Below are positions 11,823 through 23,929 of a stretch of DNA of 64,000 nucleotides, piece by piece. Each line of letters opens with the position of its first letter. Position 1 is the first letter of the stretch. Origin of the DNA: Gymnorhina tibicen (taxonomy: Eukaryota > Chordata > Aves > Passeriformes > Artamidae). The position numbers were made by a program, and so were the translations under genes. The notes under the pieces are model-generated. The model searched no databases. It saw nothing but the letters and a program-made list of their open reading frames with translations, and was not told the origin of the DNA. Location: contig VXAZ01000469.1 in assembly GCA_013399875.1 (NCBI GenBank), positions 235,848-299,847 on the forward strand, read 5' to 3'.

Positions 11823-13906
11823 TGCCAGATCTTTTGCTTTCCTTTGCACCAGGTTTTGCCCCACCCATGAGGGATTATTTTGGCTTCTCCCTGAGGATGA
11901 GACACTCACAGCACCGAGCACTGGGATGCTCCAGGGCACAGGGCAGCCCCCATCCCGACCCCTCCAAGCTGAACCCCCATCCTCTTTCCCCACAGGTCTG
12001 GACCAGGACCTTTGCTGCTGCTTCCCCCAGCTGCAACGTCCACCTGGGACCAGCTCCCCTCTCCAGCAGGCTGGGCTCACTCACAGCACTGACATGTAAC
12101 AAATAAATTGCAAGTGCCTTATTTTCGTGGAAAATGAGGAATGGGGATGTTACCAAGCGGAGCGATTTGATTTTGTGCTCACTGAATTATGACACATCAG
12201 TGGCAACCTCCCGATGAGGTGCAGTTTCGCACCACCAGTGGATGAATATTTAGGCAGAGTTTGAGGTAATTCCCCAGCTTCCCCCAGCAAAACACTTCAA
12301 GATCACCTTCTCCCCGCAAATATCCCCTGCCATTTCCATTTTCTAGTAAAAAAAAGTGCTTTGCATCAAATTCTCAACTATTTCTGGTTGTGGGCTGAAG
12401 GTTCACAGGTATTAAATGGTACAGGAGGGTAAAACTCCCATTGTCCTGCCAGTCTGGGGCTCCCTTTGTCCTCCCTGTTTCCACCCTCCCTCAAATACAA
12501 AAAGTTCCATTTCCAATTCTGTTTCTGTTCTTCCAAATACATTCCAAGACTCAGAGGGCTACGGAAGAGCAGCCACTGTTGTGCAGGGCCCACACCCCGA
12601 AATCCTCCTGAAAGCCCACACTGATTAAAAGATTTCATCTTCTTTGAGGTTATTTTTAAATTTTGGTTCAGTCTGATTTTTATTTTTCAGTTTGGTCTTT
12701 ATTTTTTTATGGTTTGTTGGCTGAAGGGGTTCTTACAGATAAAGGTGGCCTTGCACCCACTGCGGGGGGATGGAGAGAGGTTTGCTGGGCTGGAAGAACC
12801 TGTTGCCAACCAAGGGTAGAGTGAGGGGGGATGTTCTGCTCTATTTCCCACGATTTTAGGCAGCATGTGCATGGATGGGGGGTTTGGTGGCTCTGCACTC
12901 TGGGCTGCCAGGGAAAAACCAGCCCAGAGCCACTCTGCCACATCCACACCCAGGCCTGGAGATGCTCACAGGGATGCTGTAAATCCCGAGTGGGATTTGT
13001 GGTGTACAACCCCCCCTGAGATGCTTTTGGAGCCACAGGGGCCAGGGGAGGCTTTAAGAGATGCATTTGGCCATTTGGCTGGCACATTTCAGGGTGGCCC
13101 CGTGGCAGAGGGGACAGAGCAGCCTGAATAATGCATAAAGCACCAGGAATAACAGCTCCGTCCTCAGCAGCTCCTGCAGCCCTGCTCCAGGCTCCAGTCC
13201 CACCCATGACTGGGAAGGGCTGATAAAAATCCAGCCACCGTCCCAGAATCCGGAGCCTGGGCGGGCTGGGGGCTGCCCCGGAGTTCCCAGCAAGCAGGAG
13301 AACAGCTATTAGGCTTTTTGAAGCCTTCTGAAGAGAATTAAAAGGGAATTAAGTTGCTCACTTCAGCTTAGTCAGTACAAATAAACCTTCAGCTGCTGGA
13401 TTAGCAATGCCAGAGCAGGAGAGGTGGCTGCTGGAATTTCTTTCTTTCCATTTTTTCCCCTTTTCTTTCTTTTTTTTTTTTTTATTCCTTTTTAATTTCA
13501 TTCTTGTCATTCAGGGCAACAGAGTGTCAAACCAGGCTGGATTTTCTCCAAGCAAGCTCTGCCTTTGCAGCCACGGTGCTGTTGCTGTCATCCCTCACGG
13601 AAATAAAGGCAGAAGCAAAACCAACCAAAACCAAAACCTTAATCCCAATTCACACCGGTGCCTTTCGCCCCCACGAGAGCCCAATGCAGGTCTCGTTTTT
13701 CGTATAATACCGGACAATACCTGGGAAATAAATGAGCAGTTTGCTCTGCACAGCCGAAATCCAGAGCAGGGCTGGCACAAAGGCAGCCAGGGTGGTCCAA
13801 CCCTTCCCTGGAAAACGGAATAAGTGTGAGGAACACTGATTTCCTCAGGTACACGACAGGCCTCAGTTTCCCCTGCTGCAAAATCCCGCTGCTGTTTTCT
13901 TCAGTG
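11823..13906. other. Intergenic, no gene recognised
   Basis: T-rich tracts lie at about 12640-12720 and 13440-13500. The tract at 13440-13500 ends in 'cattcag|gg' and looks like a splice acceptor, but no coding frame follows that I can support. Confidence 0.45.
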
Positions 13907-13907
13907 C

Positions 13908-14313
13908 ATGGGTGCACAGAATCATTGAGGTTGGAAAAGACCTTTAAAATCAAGTGCAACTTGATTCTAATTGAGCACTGCATGACTGGATATCAACTTG
14001 TAAAACTGCTTGCTTACATAAATACAGATATATAGATACAGATATAGATATATAGATGTAGATATAGATATTTAATCATGGAAACAGAGAATCATTTAGG
14101 TTGGGAAGGACCTTTAAGATCATCGAGTGCAACTGTTAACCCAGCACTGCATGACTGGATATCAGCCTGCAAAGCTGCCTGTTTTATTTCTATAAAAATG
14201 TATATAATTATGGAAGCACAGGAATGTTAAGGCTGGGAAGGACCTTTGAGATCATCGAGTGCAGCTGCTAACGCAGCACTGCAGGATTGGGTATCAGCCT
14301 GCAAAGCTGCCTC
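13908..14313 (-). mobile_element. Tandemly triplicated antisense CR1 tail with flanking DNA
   Basis: Three diverged copies of one block lie at about 13908-14008, 14077-14178 and 14210-14313. Each contains an antisense CR1 terminus ('aggttgggaaggacctttaa', 'gatcatcgagtgcaactg', 'ccagcactgc') followed by the shared non-CR1-like flank 'atgactggatatcagcctgc'. Copies 1 and 2 are separated by an ATAG/ATAC microsatellite (about 14020-14070). The arrangement indicates insertion followed by local tandem duplication rather than three independent insertions. Confidence 0.8.
14020..14070. repeat. ATAG-type microsatellite
   Basis: The run 'agatatatagatacagatat' continues as agatat repeats and lies between the first two copies of the triplicated block. 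Confidence 0.85.
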
Positions 14314-15996
14314 TATATCTGTATCTGCACACACGCACATAAATACCATTTATAGCGGCAAAAATGGGAATTTCCGGTTGAGGTGCAGGACAGACACACA
14401 CAGGAGGGGTCACAGCATTGCGGCCTGGAGCTGCCTTTCCTGAGTTAAACCCAAGCAGGAGGCAGGACAAACAGCCAGGGAAGTGTCTGGTTCGAGGCCC
14501 AAGCGGGTGCTGGATCCGAGTGCGATCCCCGTGAGCCCCGGGATTTTCCATCATTCCACCCGGGCTGGGTGCAGATGCTTCATTTGGGCTCTCTCCACGT
14601 GCAGCCAGCAAAGTGCTGGACACCAGCTGGGGCCACTTAAGCTGGGCTTTTGTGGTTTCCCTGAGCAGGGTTTTAAGCAGAGCCCCACCAGCCCGTGGTG
14701 CTGGTCAGGTTTATCCACCTGCAGTCCTCTCCCAGCAGGATCCAGCTGGGAGCCAAAACCCGCACCCAGAAGGGTCCTGCCGACACTCAGCTCCCGCTCC
14801 TGCTGCTGGATGGGGACCTGGGCCTCACTGAGTCTGTGTGGGGTGAAGAGGTTGTTGGCACAGGGAAATGTCAGCGTGCCCGAGCACCCCGGCTGAGCAG
14901 TGCCCTGTCACCTCATCCCCTGCAGGACACATCTTCCCGAGGGTGGGAAGGAGCTCAGGGAGCTTGTGCACACCAGGGTGGGCTTTTGGGTGGTCTCAGG
15001 GAGAGTCCTGGCGGCTATTCCAGAGCAGAGGGAGCTCGCCAGGGAGTGCCAGCCCCGGTGGGGTTTGCAGGGAGGGAGCTGCAGGTTCCGTGCTTGGTGA
15101 GAGTGAGGAGCCCACACGGCCCAGACCCTCCCTGCCTCTGAATCAGCAAGAAACACGGGCACAGCTGAGCAAATACCACCCCCACACGCAGTTATTAATT
15201 GGATAAACCCCACCTTTTGCTGTTTGCAGAGCTCTTTCAGGGAAGGCTCAGCAGCTGGGAGGTCATTCCTCCTCACCCAGCTGCCCTGGGAGCACCCTGC
15301 CTGTGGGTGCTGCAAGTTGTGTGGGGACCTTGCTGCACCAGGAACCCAAGGAATGAAGGATCCCCATAATCCCAAAAGGCTGCATCCTGCTGCCCCCAGC
15401 ATCCCAGCTCCCCCAGTCCTTTTCCCACTCCCTTTTCCTATTCCAGCCACTTCCAGTGCTGCTCCCTGCTGATGTCCCTGTTTGCCCAGGATGTTTTCCC
15501 CAAGCACCAGCCCAAAGGAGAGGTTCAAAGGCAGCTGGAGCTCACACATTTCAAAGGCTCAGGGAAACATCTACAGCCCTGAGCATTTGCTCTGGATGCA
15601 GCACCCGGTACAGGCCCTGCCTGTGCTCTCAGGCACCTCCCTGCTCTTCTCTCTGCCCCCAAAACGATGGACAGTGGGCTGAGAGCTGGATGGACCAGAG
15701 AAAATCCCTACAAAACCTTCCTGTGGCAGGTAAAACTTTCTGACACTGTCTGGACTGGACTCTGACACTGCCTGAATGCCCCACAGCACCTCAGAGCTGG
15801 CAGGGGAAGGTTTCCCTGACTGTGAGGGGGCACTGGACAGTGGGAGAGTCAAGAGCAATGCTCAGATGAAGCAGAAAAGGAGGGAGATGCCGAGATTCGC
15901 GCTCTGGAAAGGTCCCACACACGGCACAATGAGGCACAGACAATGATGGGCACAGGTCAGTGCTCCCAGCCCTGATCCCAGGCCCTGGAACCATTT
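14314..15996. other. Intergenic, no gene recognised
   Basis: GC-rich sequence with only incidental open frames. Confidence 0.45.
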
Positions 15997-16140
15997 CACA
16001 GAATCATTTGGGCTTCAAAAGACCTCCAAGATCACTGAGTCCCACCTCTGGCTGATGGCCATGCTGCCAGCCGGGCCACACCACTGTGTGCCGTGTCCAG
16101 TTGTTTCTTGGACACCTCCAGGGATGGGGAATGCATCACC
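15997..16140 (-). mobile_element. Antisense CR1, part next to its 3' end, interrupted
   Basis: The sequence 'cagaatcatttgggcttcaa' through 'gacacctccagggatgggga' is a reverse-complemented CR1 3' end that stops abruptly. Its continuation ('cacctccctgggcagcccat') reappears at about 16813. Confidence 0.8.
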
Positions 16141-16806
16141 CCGTGGCAGGACAGGTCCCCCCCTCCCTACCACAGGTGGTTGGTGCACACGCAGGAGATG
16201 GCTCGGGCGGGTCACAGGCCCAGCATGGGGCATCTCTCAGACACCCAGCTAAGAATCAACATCTTCGTCTGGAAAGCCAATGTGGGAAGAGATGACAGGA
16301 ATATTCTTGACCAAAAGACACGGTTCTTATGGCTATAAAAAGCCCACACAATTATCACAGAGGCAGAAGTCTCTTACACACTCCTCAGAAAGGCGTGAGA
16401 AGATTTCTCCCGGGAGCCTTGGACCAACTCCAGGTCACTTTCCCGGGAACTGAGAGAGAGGATTTTTCGATGTGTGCCCTTCCAAGAATTGGTGGTAAGA
16501 AACACTGAATCCTAAGTTATACTATTTCTTATCTAGCTGTAAATTTAATGGCACCTTTAGCTCCGCGTGTAATACTAGTATGCTTTTTTATCTTATCCCT
16601 GTGCAGTAAGCCTGTCTTAAGCCTGTCTGTTAGTTTTGTGTCTATAAATAATTAATTCAGTTTTAATAGACCGAATCAGCCATTATTAAAAAAAACTTGC
16701 AAATAAGAGTGGATCCTTGAGGTGCTGGCCACCTCAATACAGCCACTGCCTGCTGCCAGAGGCCTGGGCAAAAGGCAAGAGCTGATTTAAACTCACAAAA
16801 TCCATT
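16141..16806 (+). mobile_element. LTR-like insertion inside a CR1
   Basis: About 665 bp separate the two halves of one CR1. The insert contains a TATA-like TATAAAA at 16334-16340, followed by a GC-balanced region and then AT-rich sequence (around 16500-16690), as in the U3-R-U5 layout of avian LTRs. Exact ends, terminal TG/CA and target duplication could not be fixed. Assignment to an LTR is by layout and general resemblance to passerine LTRs. Confidence 0.5.
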
Positions 16807-16809
16807 CAT

Positions 16810-16910
16810 GGCACACCTCCCTGGGCAGCCCATTCCAATGCTTGAGCACCTTTTCCATGAAAAAACTCCTCCTGATGGCCAACCCGAACTGTTGTCCCGA
16901 TGGCAAACAA
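16810..16910 (-). mobile_element. Antisense CR1, second half after the insertion
   Basis: The sequence 'ctccctgggcagcccattcc' followed by 'aatgcttgagcaccttttcc' and 'atgaaaaaactcctcctgat' is the segment of CR1 expected directly after the block ending at 16140. Confidence 0.8.
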
Positions 16911-19900
16911 AACCATTTGCTGTCAGCACTGAGCTGCTTGAGAGGGCTGAGCTGTCAAACCCTGTTCCTCTCGCAGAGCCCGGAGAGGAGGAGAGGGATC
17001 AGGAATTTCAACCCCAGCGTGCCCAGGGAGAGGGCTTGGGAGGCGGGGAGGGTGGCAGAGCAAAGGGGAGAGACAGATCCCACTCAGAACACCTTTGCTG
17101 CACCGAAAAGTGCTGTGGTTGCTGCGAATAACACCCAGGGAAGTGTTAAAATGGGGTTAAAAATTTCCCCCACTGGCAGCCTGGCGCTGGCATCACCCCG
17201 GGTTGGGGCAGGGCCTGACTGGCTGCAGTAGGAGCATCACCCCAGGGCTTTAACAGAGGGATTCCCACCAGGGAGAAGAGCATCCGCCCAGTGCTGACCT
17301 CTTACCAAGTCTTTACACATCCCTTATTTTCCAAACTTCTGCTTTCCCCGGTGTGAGCAACGCTCAGCCCCGCCACGCCGCTGCCACAGAGGGAGGACGT
17401 GTCACACACCCGGGGACAAACCCCGGGGCTGTCCCTTTCTGCCACCCAAGCAGGAGCTGATCCTTGCAGGCTTTGCCTCCCTCCTGCAGCCCGGGATGAA
17501 ACACCATCCAACACTCCCCAGAACCAGTGGGAACTGCCCTGCCAAAATAGGAGTGAAGGAGCAGCAGCTCCTTCAAGGAAAGACTTCGCTGCTGCTCCCC
17601 GAGATGCCAGGCCCCGGTGCCTCTCCCTCTGATGCTATTCAGCCTGACAATGTCTTTTCCATTAAATTCTCCGGCTTTCCAGGCCCTGCACTGCCTGGCA
17701 TGTCATACTCGGGCTGTTAAGGGGTTGTTTCATCCCCGCCTTCCCCTCTGGGCAATATTGAGGTCTACGTGTTCTCCTTCCCTGTGTGGATCCTCCAGCC
17801 CCTCGGGGTCAGGAAGGGAGCAGCAGGGCCCCCTTGGGTTTCTTTGAGGGTGGCCAGAGACCAAAACGGCTTCGTAGGAGCCCTCTGGGATGGGTGGTGC
17901 AGGAAAAAGGACTTAACCTGTCTGGGGAGGGTCCTGCCCCTGCGGGTTCGGCTGCCCCAGGGACACCCCCGAGTGGGTTTTGTCTTTGCCTTGGCTTTGT
18001 GTGCAGGGAAAGCAAAGCACGGGCTGGCTGTGCCTCCAGACACACATTTCCATTGCTGCTGGGGCCACGGGCAGCATGCAAACCCTTTGGACGTCTGGGC
18101 ACGAGCCCTGCCCCTGCAGAGCCCAGAGCATCCCCCATTCTCCTCCCGGGCTGGAGGAGCAGCTCGGTAACTCCTGTGACAGCACCCACGGGCTCTGGCT
18201 CCGGGGTTTGTCCGGACAAGATGTGCTGGGACACAAACCGGACACAGGGACAGCGGTGGATGGGACGGGAGCACGTCGGGCAGCGTGGGGTCAGCTTGTT
18301 CCCCACAGGAACCTGCTCGGCTTGGGAGCGTCCCCTCCGCGTTCCCAGCAAACGCACAGGCATGGCCGCGGAGCTGCCTGACAAGTGATGAATTTGGCTC
18401 TGGCCTAAAAATGTCAGTTGATGTTCTCCTTCCCCATGACAAACGTGCTGGGGTTTGATGGTAATCAAACTGGGGGCAGCAGCTCGCAAAACTCCAAACA
18501 CAGGCACAGCAACCGAACTGTCCAGTAAGATTTTAACCCTTGATCATCCTCTCTCTCTCGATAGATCATTTATGTTTTTTCAAGGCAGAGGGAATAGAAA
18601 TTCCTTCATTTCAAGCAGCTGCTGTGTGGCCCAGGCCAGTGGTGAGGCAGATGCAGCTCAGAAGCCCTGGGGAGGGGGGACAGGGCTGGAAAACCTGGAG
18701 CAAACAGCATCCAACCCCTCTGGAGCACCAACCTGCTGCCCCAGCCCGGAGCCGGTGCACGGAGTCACCGGGATGAGCCTCGTCCTGCTAACGAAATAAT
18801 TGGACATGATTGCCTGCCCTACTCGGATCGTGGCCAATATCCATCACAGAAACCTCGTCCACCAGGAGATTTATTTGTTAATGAGGGAGGGAAAATAACA
18901 GCTCAGCTCTGCTGCCAAGCACGGCCCTGGAGCTGGTGGGGGTGTGTGTGGAGTGAACTGGGAACAGAGGGCACCGGGACCAGTCCTGGGAGGCTCAGGC
19001 TCCTGCTGGACTGGGGGTGATGGTTTGTTCTGGGCTGGCGCAGCGCTGAGGGTTTAAAGATGGGCAATGTCCCAGTTCCCATTCTGCAGCTCTGATTAAT
19101 GGGGTTTGCTCCCTGCACCCTCATTACCTGACCAGGGCGAGCAGCTCAGCCACTCCTAAGGAAAAACAATGAGCAAGCAGAAAGAGAAAAATGCCCATAA
19201 TAGACCTTTGCTAATAAAATCCATGACAAGGATAATAAATGAACCTTTCCTCAGCTATCCTTCCTGTCCCAGAAACCATCCCTTGCTCTAAAGCACCAGC
19301 GATTTTTTTCTCTTTTCCAACACCAAGAAGGTTCAGCTGCCTGGCACAGCAGGATTTCTTCCCAGCTTGGAGCAAAGCATCCGAATCTGATCTCAGGGAC
19401 CGGATCCTCATAAAGGGTGGAAATCTGTGGGCAGGTGCCACTCCTCACTGGGACATCCAACCCAAAAATAAACTGTTTTGAGGGATTTAGAATGTGTTTT
19501 CAAGTTGCATCCTCTCCAAGGAGGACTCCATGTATTTTAGATTTTGGTATTGCATATTAATTCTTCCTGGATGTTATCAAGGTGATAACAGTGATCTGGG
19601 ATCCAGAAGTACATCCCACATCCCTGGGCTGCAGGGGGAAATCCTGTGTTCATACACAAACTAAATGAAAACCACGAGTTTTGTTTGTATATGAGCAAAA
19701 TCTTATGTTTCAGTCCCTGAACATGGGGCAAAACCTGGATTTGCTGGAGGTGTGGCCCAGCACCCCAGGGATGTCACTCTTGGGGCTCCTGGGATGGGCC
19801 ACCAAGCCCCAGACAGCAAACCCCCAGAGTCTGCCAGGCATTAATCAAGATGTACAGGATATTTCCACGGAGGTTCATCAGCTCATCAACAACCTGCACA

Positions 19901-20654
19901 TGGAGCAAGGGCCAAACACCCACAACAACCGCGGCAAACTCCCCTCACCAGCCCTGGTTTTTACACATCCCCTGCTGCACGAGCACCCCGGGCTTTGTCC
20001 CTGTCGGCACTGCAGGGACACACCCCTCCTCCAGCCACAGCACACTGGTCACTAAACAGGTTTGAAGAGTCAAACCAGACCTTTCCCTTCCCCAGGGCAC
20101 AGGCAGCTCCACAGGCGAATCCATCCGGACGTGCGTCCCCAGCTCCCCTCATCCCCTGTCACTGGTGAAGCTGACACCAAAGGCAAAACCTGCCCAGGAC
20201 CATTTTCCCCCTCTCATTTGCCACTTTCACATTTTCGCCCAGCCCTTCTCTCTGGCAATGTGCTCCCACCCAACCCAAGGTGGAGGATCAGAGCATTTAA
20301 ATCCATTTCCACAGCATACATTTAACTGGACAGGTTTTGCTTTAAACTCAAGTACCCTCCTGGGGATCCATTACCAAAATCCATCCACCTCCCATTTGTT
20401 GCTAATGGGAGGGAAGATGAGTTTTGAATAATTAAAAAGTGGCTCCTCTCTGCCTGCTGCTGGACAGAGCACAGGATGTGCTGCTGCTCTGCCCCTGCTC
20501 CAGGATCCCAGCCCAGCCCCTCTGGTAACCCTGCAACCCTCCTGAACTGCTTACCAATCCTGCAACGTCCTTAAATATTTACTGAGGCTCCTCTAAACCA
20601 TTGAGGAACCTTACAAAACCCCAAACTATTTACAGAAACACAAAATGTGCCAGG
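16911..20654. other. Intergenic, no gene recognised
   Basis: GC-rich and open in several frames around 17765-18507 on both strands. Overlapping long frames on opposite strands in GC-rich DNA are expected by chance, and none resembles a family I know. Confidence 0.45.
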
Positions 20655-20753
20655 GTTTCACCACCCTCATCGTAAATAAATTTCTTCCTTGCATCTAGTC
20701 TGAATTGACCCTCTTTTAGTTTAAAACCATCATCCCTGTCCTGTCACAATAGG
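20655..20753 (-). mobile_element. Antisense CR1 internal fragment
   Basis: The sequence 'tttcaccaccctcatcgtaa', 'atttcttccttgcatctagt' and 'ctcttttagtttaaaaccat' followed by 'cctgtcctgtcacaat' is the reverse complement of the well-known CR1 3' region. Confidence 0.85.
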
Positions 20754-20989
20754 CATCAGACTGAGCACCAGATGAAACCAGAACTAAAATTAAAAAATCA
20801 GGTTAAGAAAGGAGCCTGGGAACTGATGGTTTCCAGCTTGAAGCTCTCCCACACCCCGGTCTGGAGCTGCTGGATCTCCGGAGGGCCGGGCTGCCCAGGC
20901 ACGTTGGATGGCACTCGCTTCCCCTTGCAAGGGCAGGGGGAAAAGTGATGACAAATTCCTCCAGTTAATTAAAAAGCCCCACTCCAACA
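20754..20989. other. Short intergenic spacer
   Basis: Nothing recognised. Confidence 0.5.
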
Positions 20990-21650
20990 ACACAGCAGAG
21001 CTTTTGAACTAATTTAGCAGCGTTTATTCATTTTGTCCCGGCACAATCTCTGTGGAAATGTAAAATTCAGCTCCTGTATGATTTTCTCTTTGCATTGACT
21101 GGAAGGAGAAAGAACGAATAGATTCTGCTAAATTAATTATCAGCATTGATTTCTTGTCCTTTTTATATTTTTATCCCAAGACAGAGCCCTCAGTAACTTT
21201 GAAGAATCTCTAGCACTCGGGCTCGGAAAATTGATCTAGCAGTTTCTGTGAAGCAGCATTTCCAAGCTCCCCTTCCTCAAAATACACTCTAAATGTTAAT
21301 TTGCATGCTCGAAAAGAACCAGGTGATTTGTCATTATATTTGCCTCCTCTCCCAGATGTAGCTACTCGTTCCCTTCTTAATTGATTTTCATATTTAGATT
21401 CAGTTCTAGGGAAAGTAATTTGGGGACTGAATCGGGGAGAGAATTAATAGCTGACAACAAATGGGAACTTGGATGGGACTTCATTAGGGCCATCCGAGCG
21501 CCCAGACCGGGCCTCTCTTCCTCCAGCACTTCCATTTTCGTCATCTATTATAAATCATTATGGTGAAAAATAGCTGCAGAATAGAGACTCTCGCTGCTTC
21601 TGCAAAGCTGAGGCGAGAGCTGCCAGATAAGGGGGAAGAATTTGCAAACA
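20990..21650. promoter_or_regulatory. Long AT-rich non-coding island, candidate conserved regulatory element
   Basis: About 660 bases of AT-rich, non-repetitive sequence free of CR1 and long open frames. It is rich in TAATTA/ATTAAT homeodomain-type cores (for example ttaattatcagc near 21133) and has an octamer ATTTGCAT at 21299-21306. The contrast with GC-rich flanks resembles an ultraconserved-type enhancer, but no alignment is available. Confidence 0.35.
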
Positions 21651-22379
21651 CTCGTTGGAATAAAAGGCCTGGAGGGTCCTTCCTGGCTCCATCCGTGGCT
21701 GCTGGTGGGAGATGAGGTGTGCAGGACCAGGGGATCCCCAAAGCCCGTGGGGATCATCCCGTGTGTGATGTGTGTCCCCAGCCAGGCGTCCCCCTGGGAT
21801 GTGTCCCTGTCTCCAGCTGCACCAGGATCTGATGGGGAGGGGAGAGGAGTCCAGGGAGGTGCCAGGGCTTCACAGCAGAGATCCCGTGTCCCAGAGGCAC
21901 CCGGGGAAGTGCAGCCACAAGAAGCAGCATGGAAATCTCCCGGGATGACAGGATCCCAGCCCTTTTACAGCCGGCACCCACAGCCTGCAGCTCCCTTTGC
22001 CCACGCAGGACACACAGCTGTGCTCGTGTCCCCTCCCTGCTCGGGGACCTCGAAGCACACGGGATGCTCGTGGTGGCCAAATTCTGGGACCTTTGGCTGG
22101 GAGAAGCCTGAAGCCCAAGAGCCCCCGGTGCAGCCGAGCCCTTGGGACCGCTCTGAGCATCCCAGGGCAGCTCCACAGGGGTGCCACAGCCCAGGGAAGG
22201 CTTTGGCAGCCTCGCCCATCCCAGAGCTCTCCTTAGCCTTACTTAGTTAAGAACCAGGAGGGTGTCAGGCAGAGCAGCAGAGCTCCAGCTGATGGGAATC
22301 AGCAAAGCAGCAGAAGTCCCCTGGCTCGATCAGCTCAGGGAGCTGCATTTCCACTCCACTTACACTTTCAGCACCTGAA
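21651..22379. other. Intergenic, no gene recognised
   Basis: GC-rich with opposite-strand overlapping open frames, probably spurious. Confidence 0.45.
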
Positions 22380-22745
22380 CTTCAAAAAAAAACAAATAAT
22401 ATCCCCAAACCAACACATCTTTTAAGGAAGAATTTGTTTTTTCTACCAATGCATTTCATTTTAGGGCTGCTCCAACCTTGGCTGACCGGAGAAAGTTTCA
22501 TCCTCTCTTCTAAACACAGTTAATTCTTTTATAAATTGACTTACGCAGTGTCACAGTACATTACCTCACCTTGGAATATTTTTATTCTGAACTTGCCGTG
22601 GCTGATGAATGGAACAATGCTTGGATTTTCTCTGGGGGTGTTTTACCCATAATGTAACCTATTAAAATACAGCTGACTGCAGAAGAAATAGCACTTCTTC
22701 AACAGGGCCCGGGTTACCCAGCGAAACACAGATAATGAAGAATGG
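22380..22745. promoter_or_regulatory. AT-rich non-coding island, candidate regulatory element
   Basis: About 365 bases of AT-rich, low-CpG unique sequence between GC-rich segments, with no repeat match and no coding frame. The regulatory role is inferred from composition only. Confidence 0.25.
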
Positions 22746-23617
22746 TTCATGGCAAAACTGTTAAATCAGCAGCTCTTGTATGGACCGGCTCTGGGATTTC
22801 CTGTAATCGTTGGAAATTGCCAGGCAAGGTGCCAAGGCCCGCGGGCTGGCTGGAAAGGAGGAGGGGAATGGCACGAAGCCACCTCGAGGGGTGACAGCTC
22901 GGCTGAGCCCCGACAGTGACGATGTCCCTGCCCACCTGCTGTGGCCAGGGAGCTGAACCTGCTCCGGTGGCTGCTGTGGTTTATCCCAGCACTTTGCCCC
23001 TGGCTGTGAAATGCTGTTTGTTTGCAGAGCAAGGCGGGTTCGCTCCTGTGTGTGTTTGCTTTGTCCCATGTGCCTGAGCCATGAGAGCGGCCCTGGGGTC
23101 TTCCCGTGTTTCCAGAGACACGTTTCCACATTCCCAGAGGCAGACTGGGCCAGGGACAGCGGCGGCTCCAGCTGAAGGCACTGGGATGCCTGCAGCAGCA
23201 CCAAACTCCTCGGGAATGTGGGGCTGGGGAAAGCCCTGGGCAGGGGGATAAAACCACAGGAGAGCCCTTCACCCTGTGCTGCTCACGGGCAGCACCTGCC
23301 CTTGGCCTCCTCCCTCCCCCAGAACAGAAAGGAGATGAAAACCCCATTTCCCTCCCTTTTATAGCTCTCTGAGTCAGGGAGGGGCCATTAACCCTTCCCG
23401 GCCCCGAGACCCTCCCCTGTAGCCCAGTTGCCCCCCCAGGCTGGCGTTTCCGTGTTGGTCCCACCCCATTCCTTCCCCTTCCAGCCCCCCCATCGCTTCC
23501 CAGGGTGTTGTTTGGCTGCTGCGGGCAGTGGTGAGGAAAAGCAGGTGGTAAATAAAGTCATTTTCTGGAGCAAGGTTAGCCGGGGAATGAGCATCAGAGG
23601 AAGGACCGAGGAGCTGT

Positions 23618-23664
23618 GGGGATGGGATGGGATGGGATGGGATGGGATGGGATGGGATGGGATG
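23618..23664. repeat. GGGAT pentamer array truncated by assembly gap
   Basis: At least nine tandem gatgg/gggat units run directly into the N block. The true array length is unknown. Confidence 0.97.
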
Positions 23665-23769
23665 NNNNNNNNNNNNNNNNNNNNNNNNNNNNNNNNNNNN
23701 NNNNNNNNNNNNNNNNNNNNNNNNNNNNNNNNNNNNNNNNNNNNNNNNNNNNNNNNNNNNNNNNNNNNN
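23665..23769. other. Assembly gap, 105 N
   Basis: A run of 105 unresolved bases. It sits in a pentamer repeat next to a CpG-dense block, a typical place for sequencing drop-out. Any frame drawn across it is unsupported. Confidence 1.
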
Positions 23770-23929
23770 AGGGAAGGTGCAGCATCCCTCGGGTGGAAGA
23801 GGAGCAGCCCGGGGTCACCCTACCCACCCACCAGGATGCCACCCAGCAGACAAACTGCCCTGCGTCCAGGGCTTGGACTGGCCCTGGTGACACCCAGGGG
23901 TGCTGCTGGCACGGCCCCCGGCTCTGCTG

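Noticed and set aside
11482..12099. 205-codon plus and 197-codon minus frames with 15-residue repeats
   Set aside because: They are explained by the 45-bp minisatellite, whose period preserves frame on both strands.
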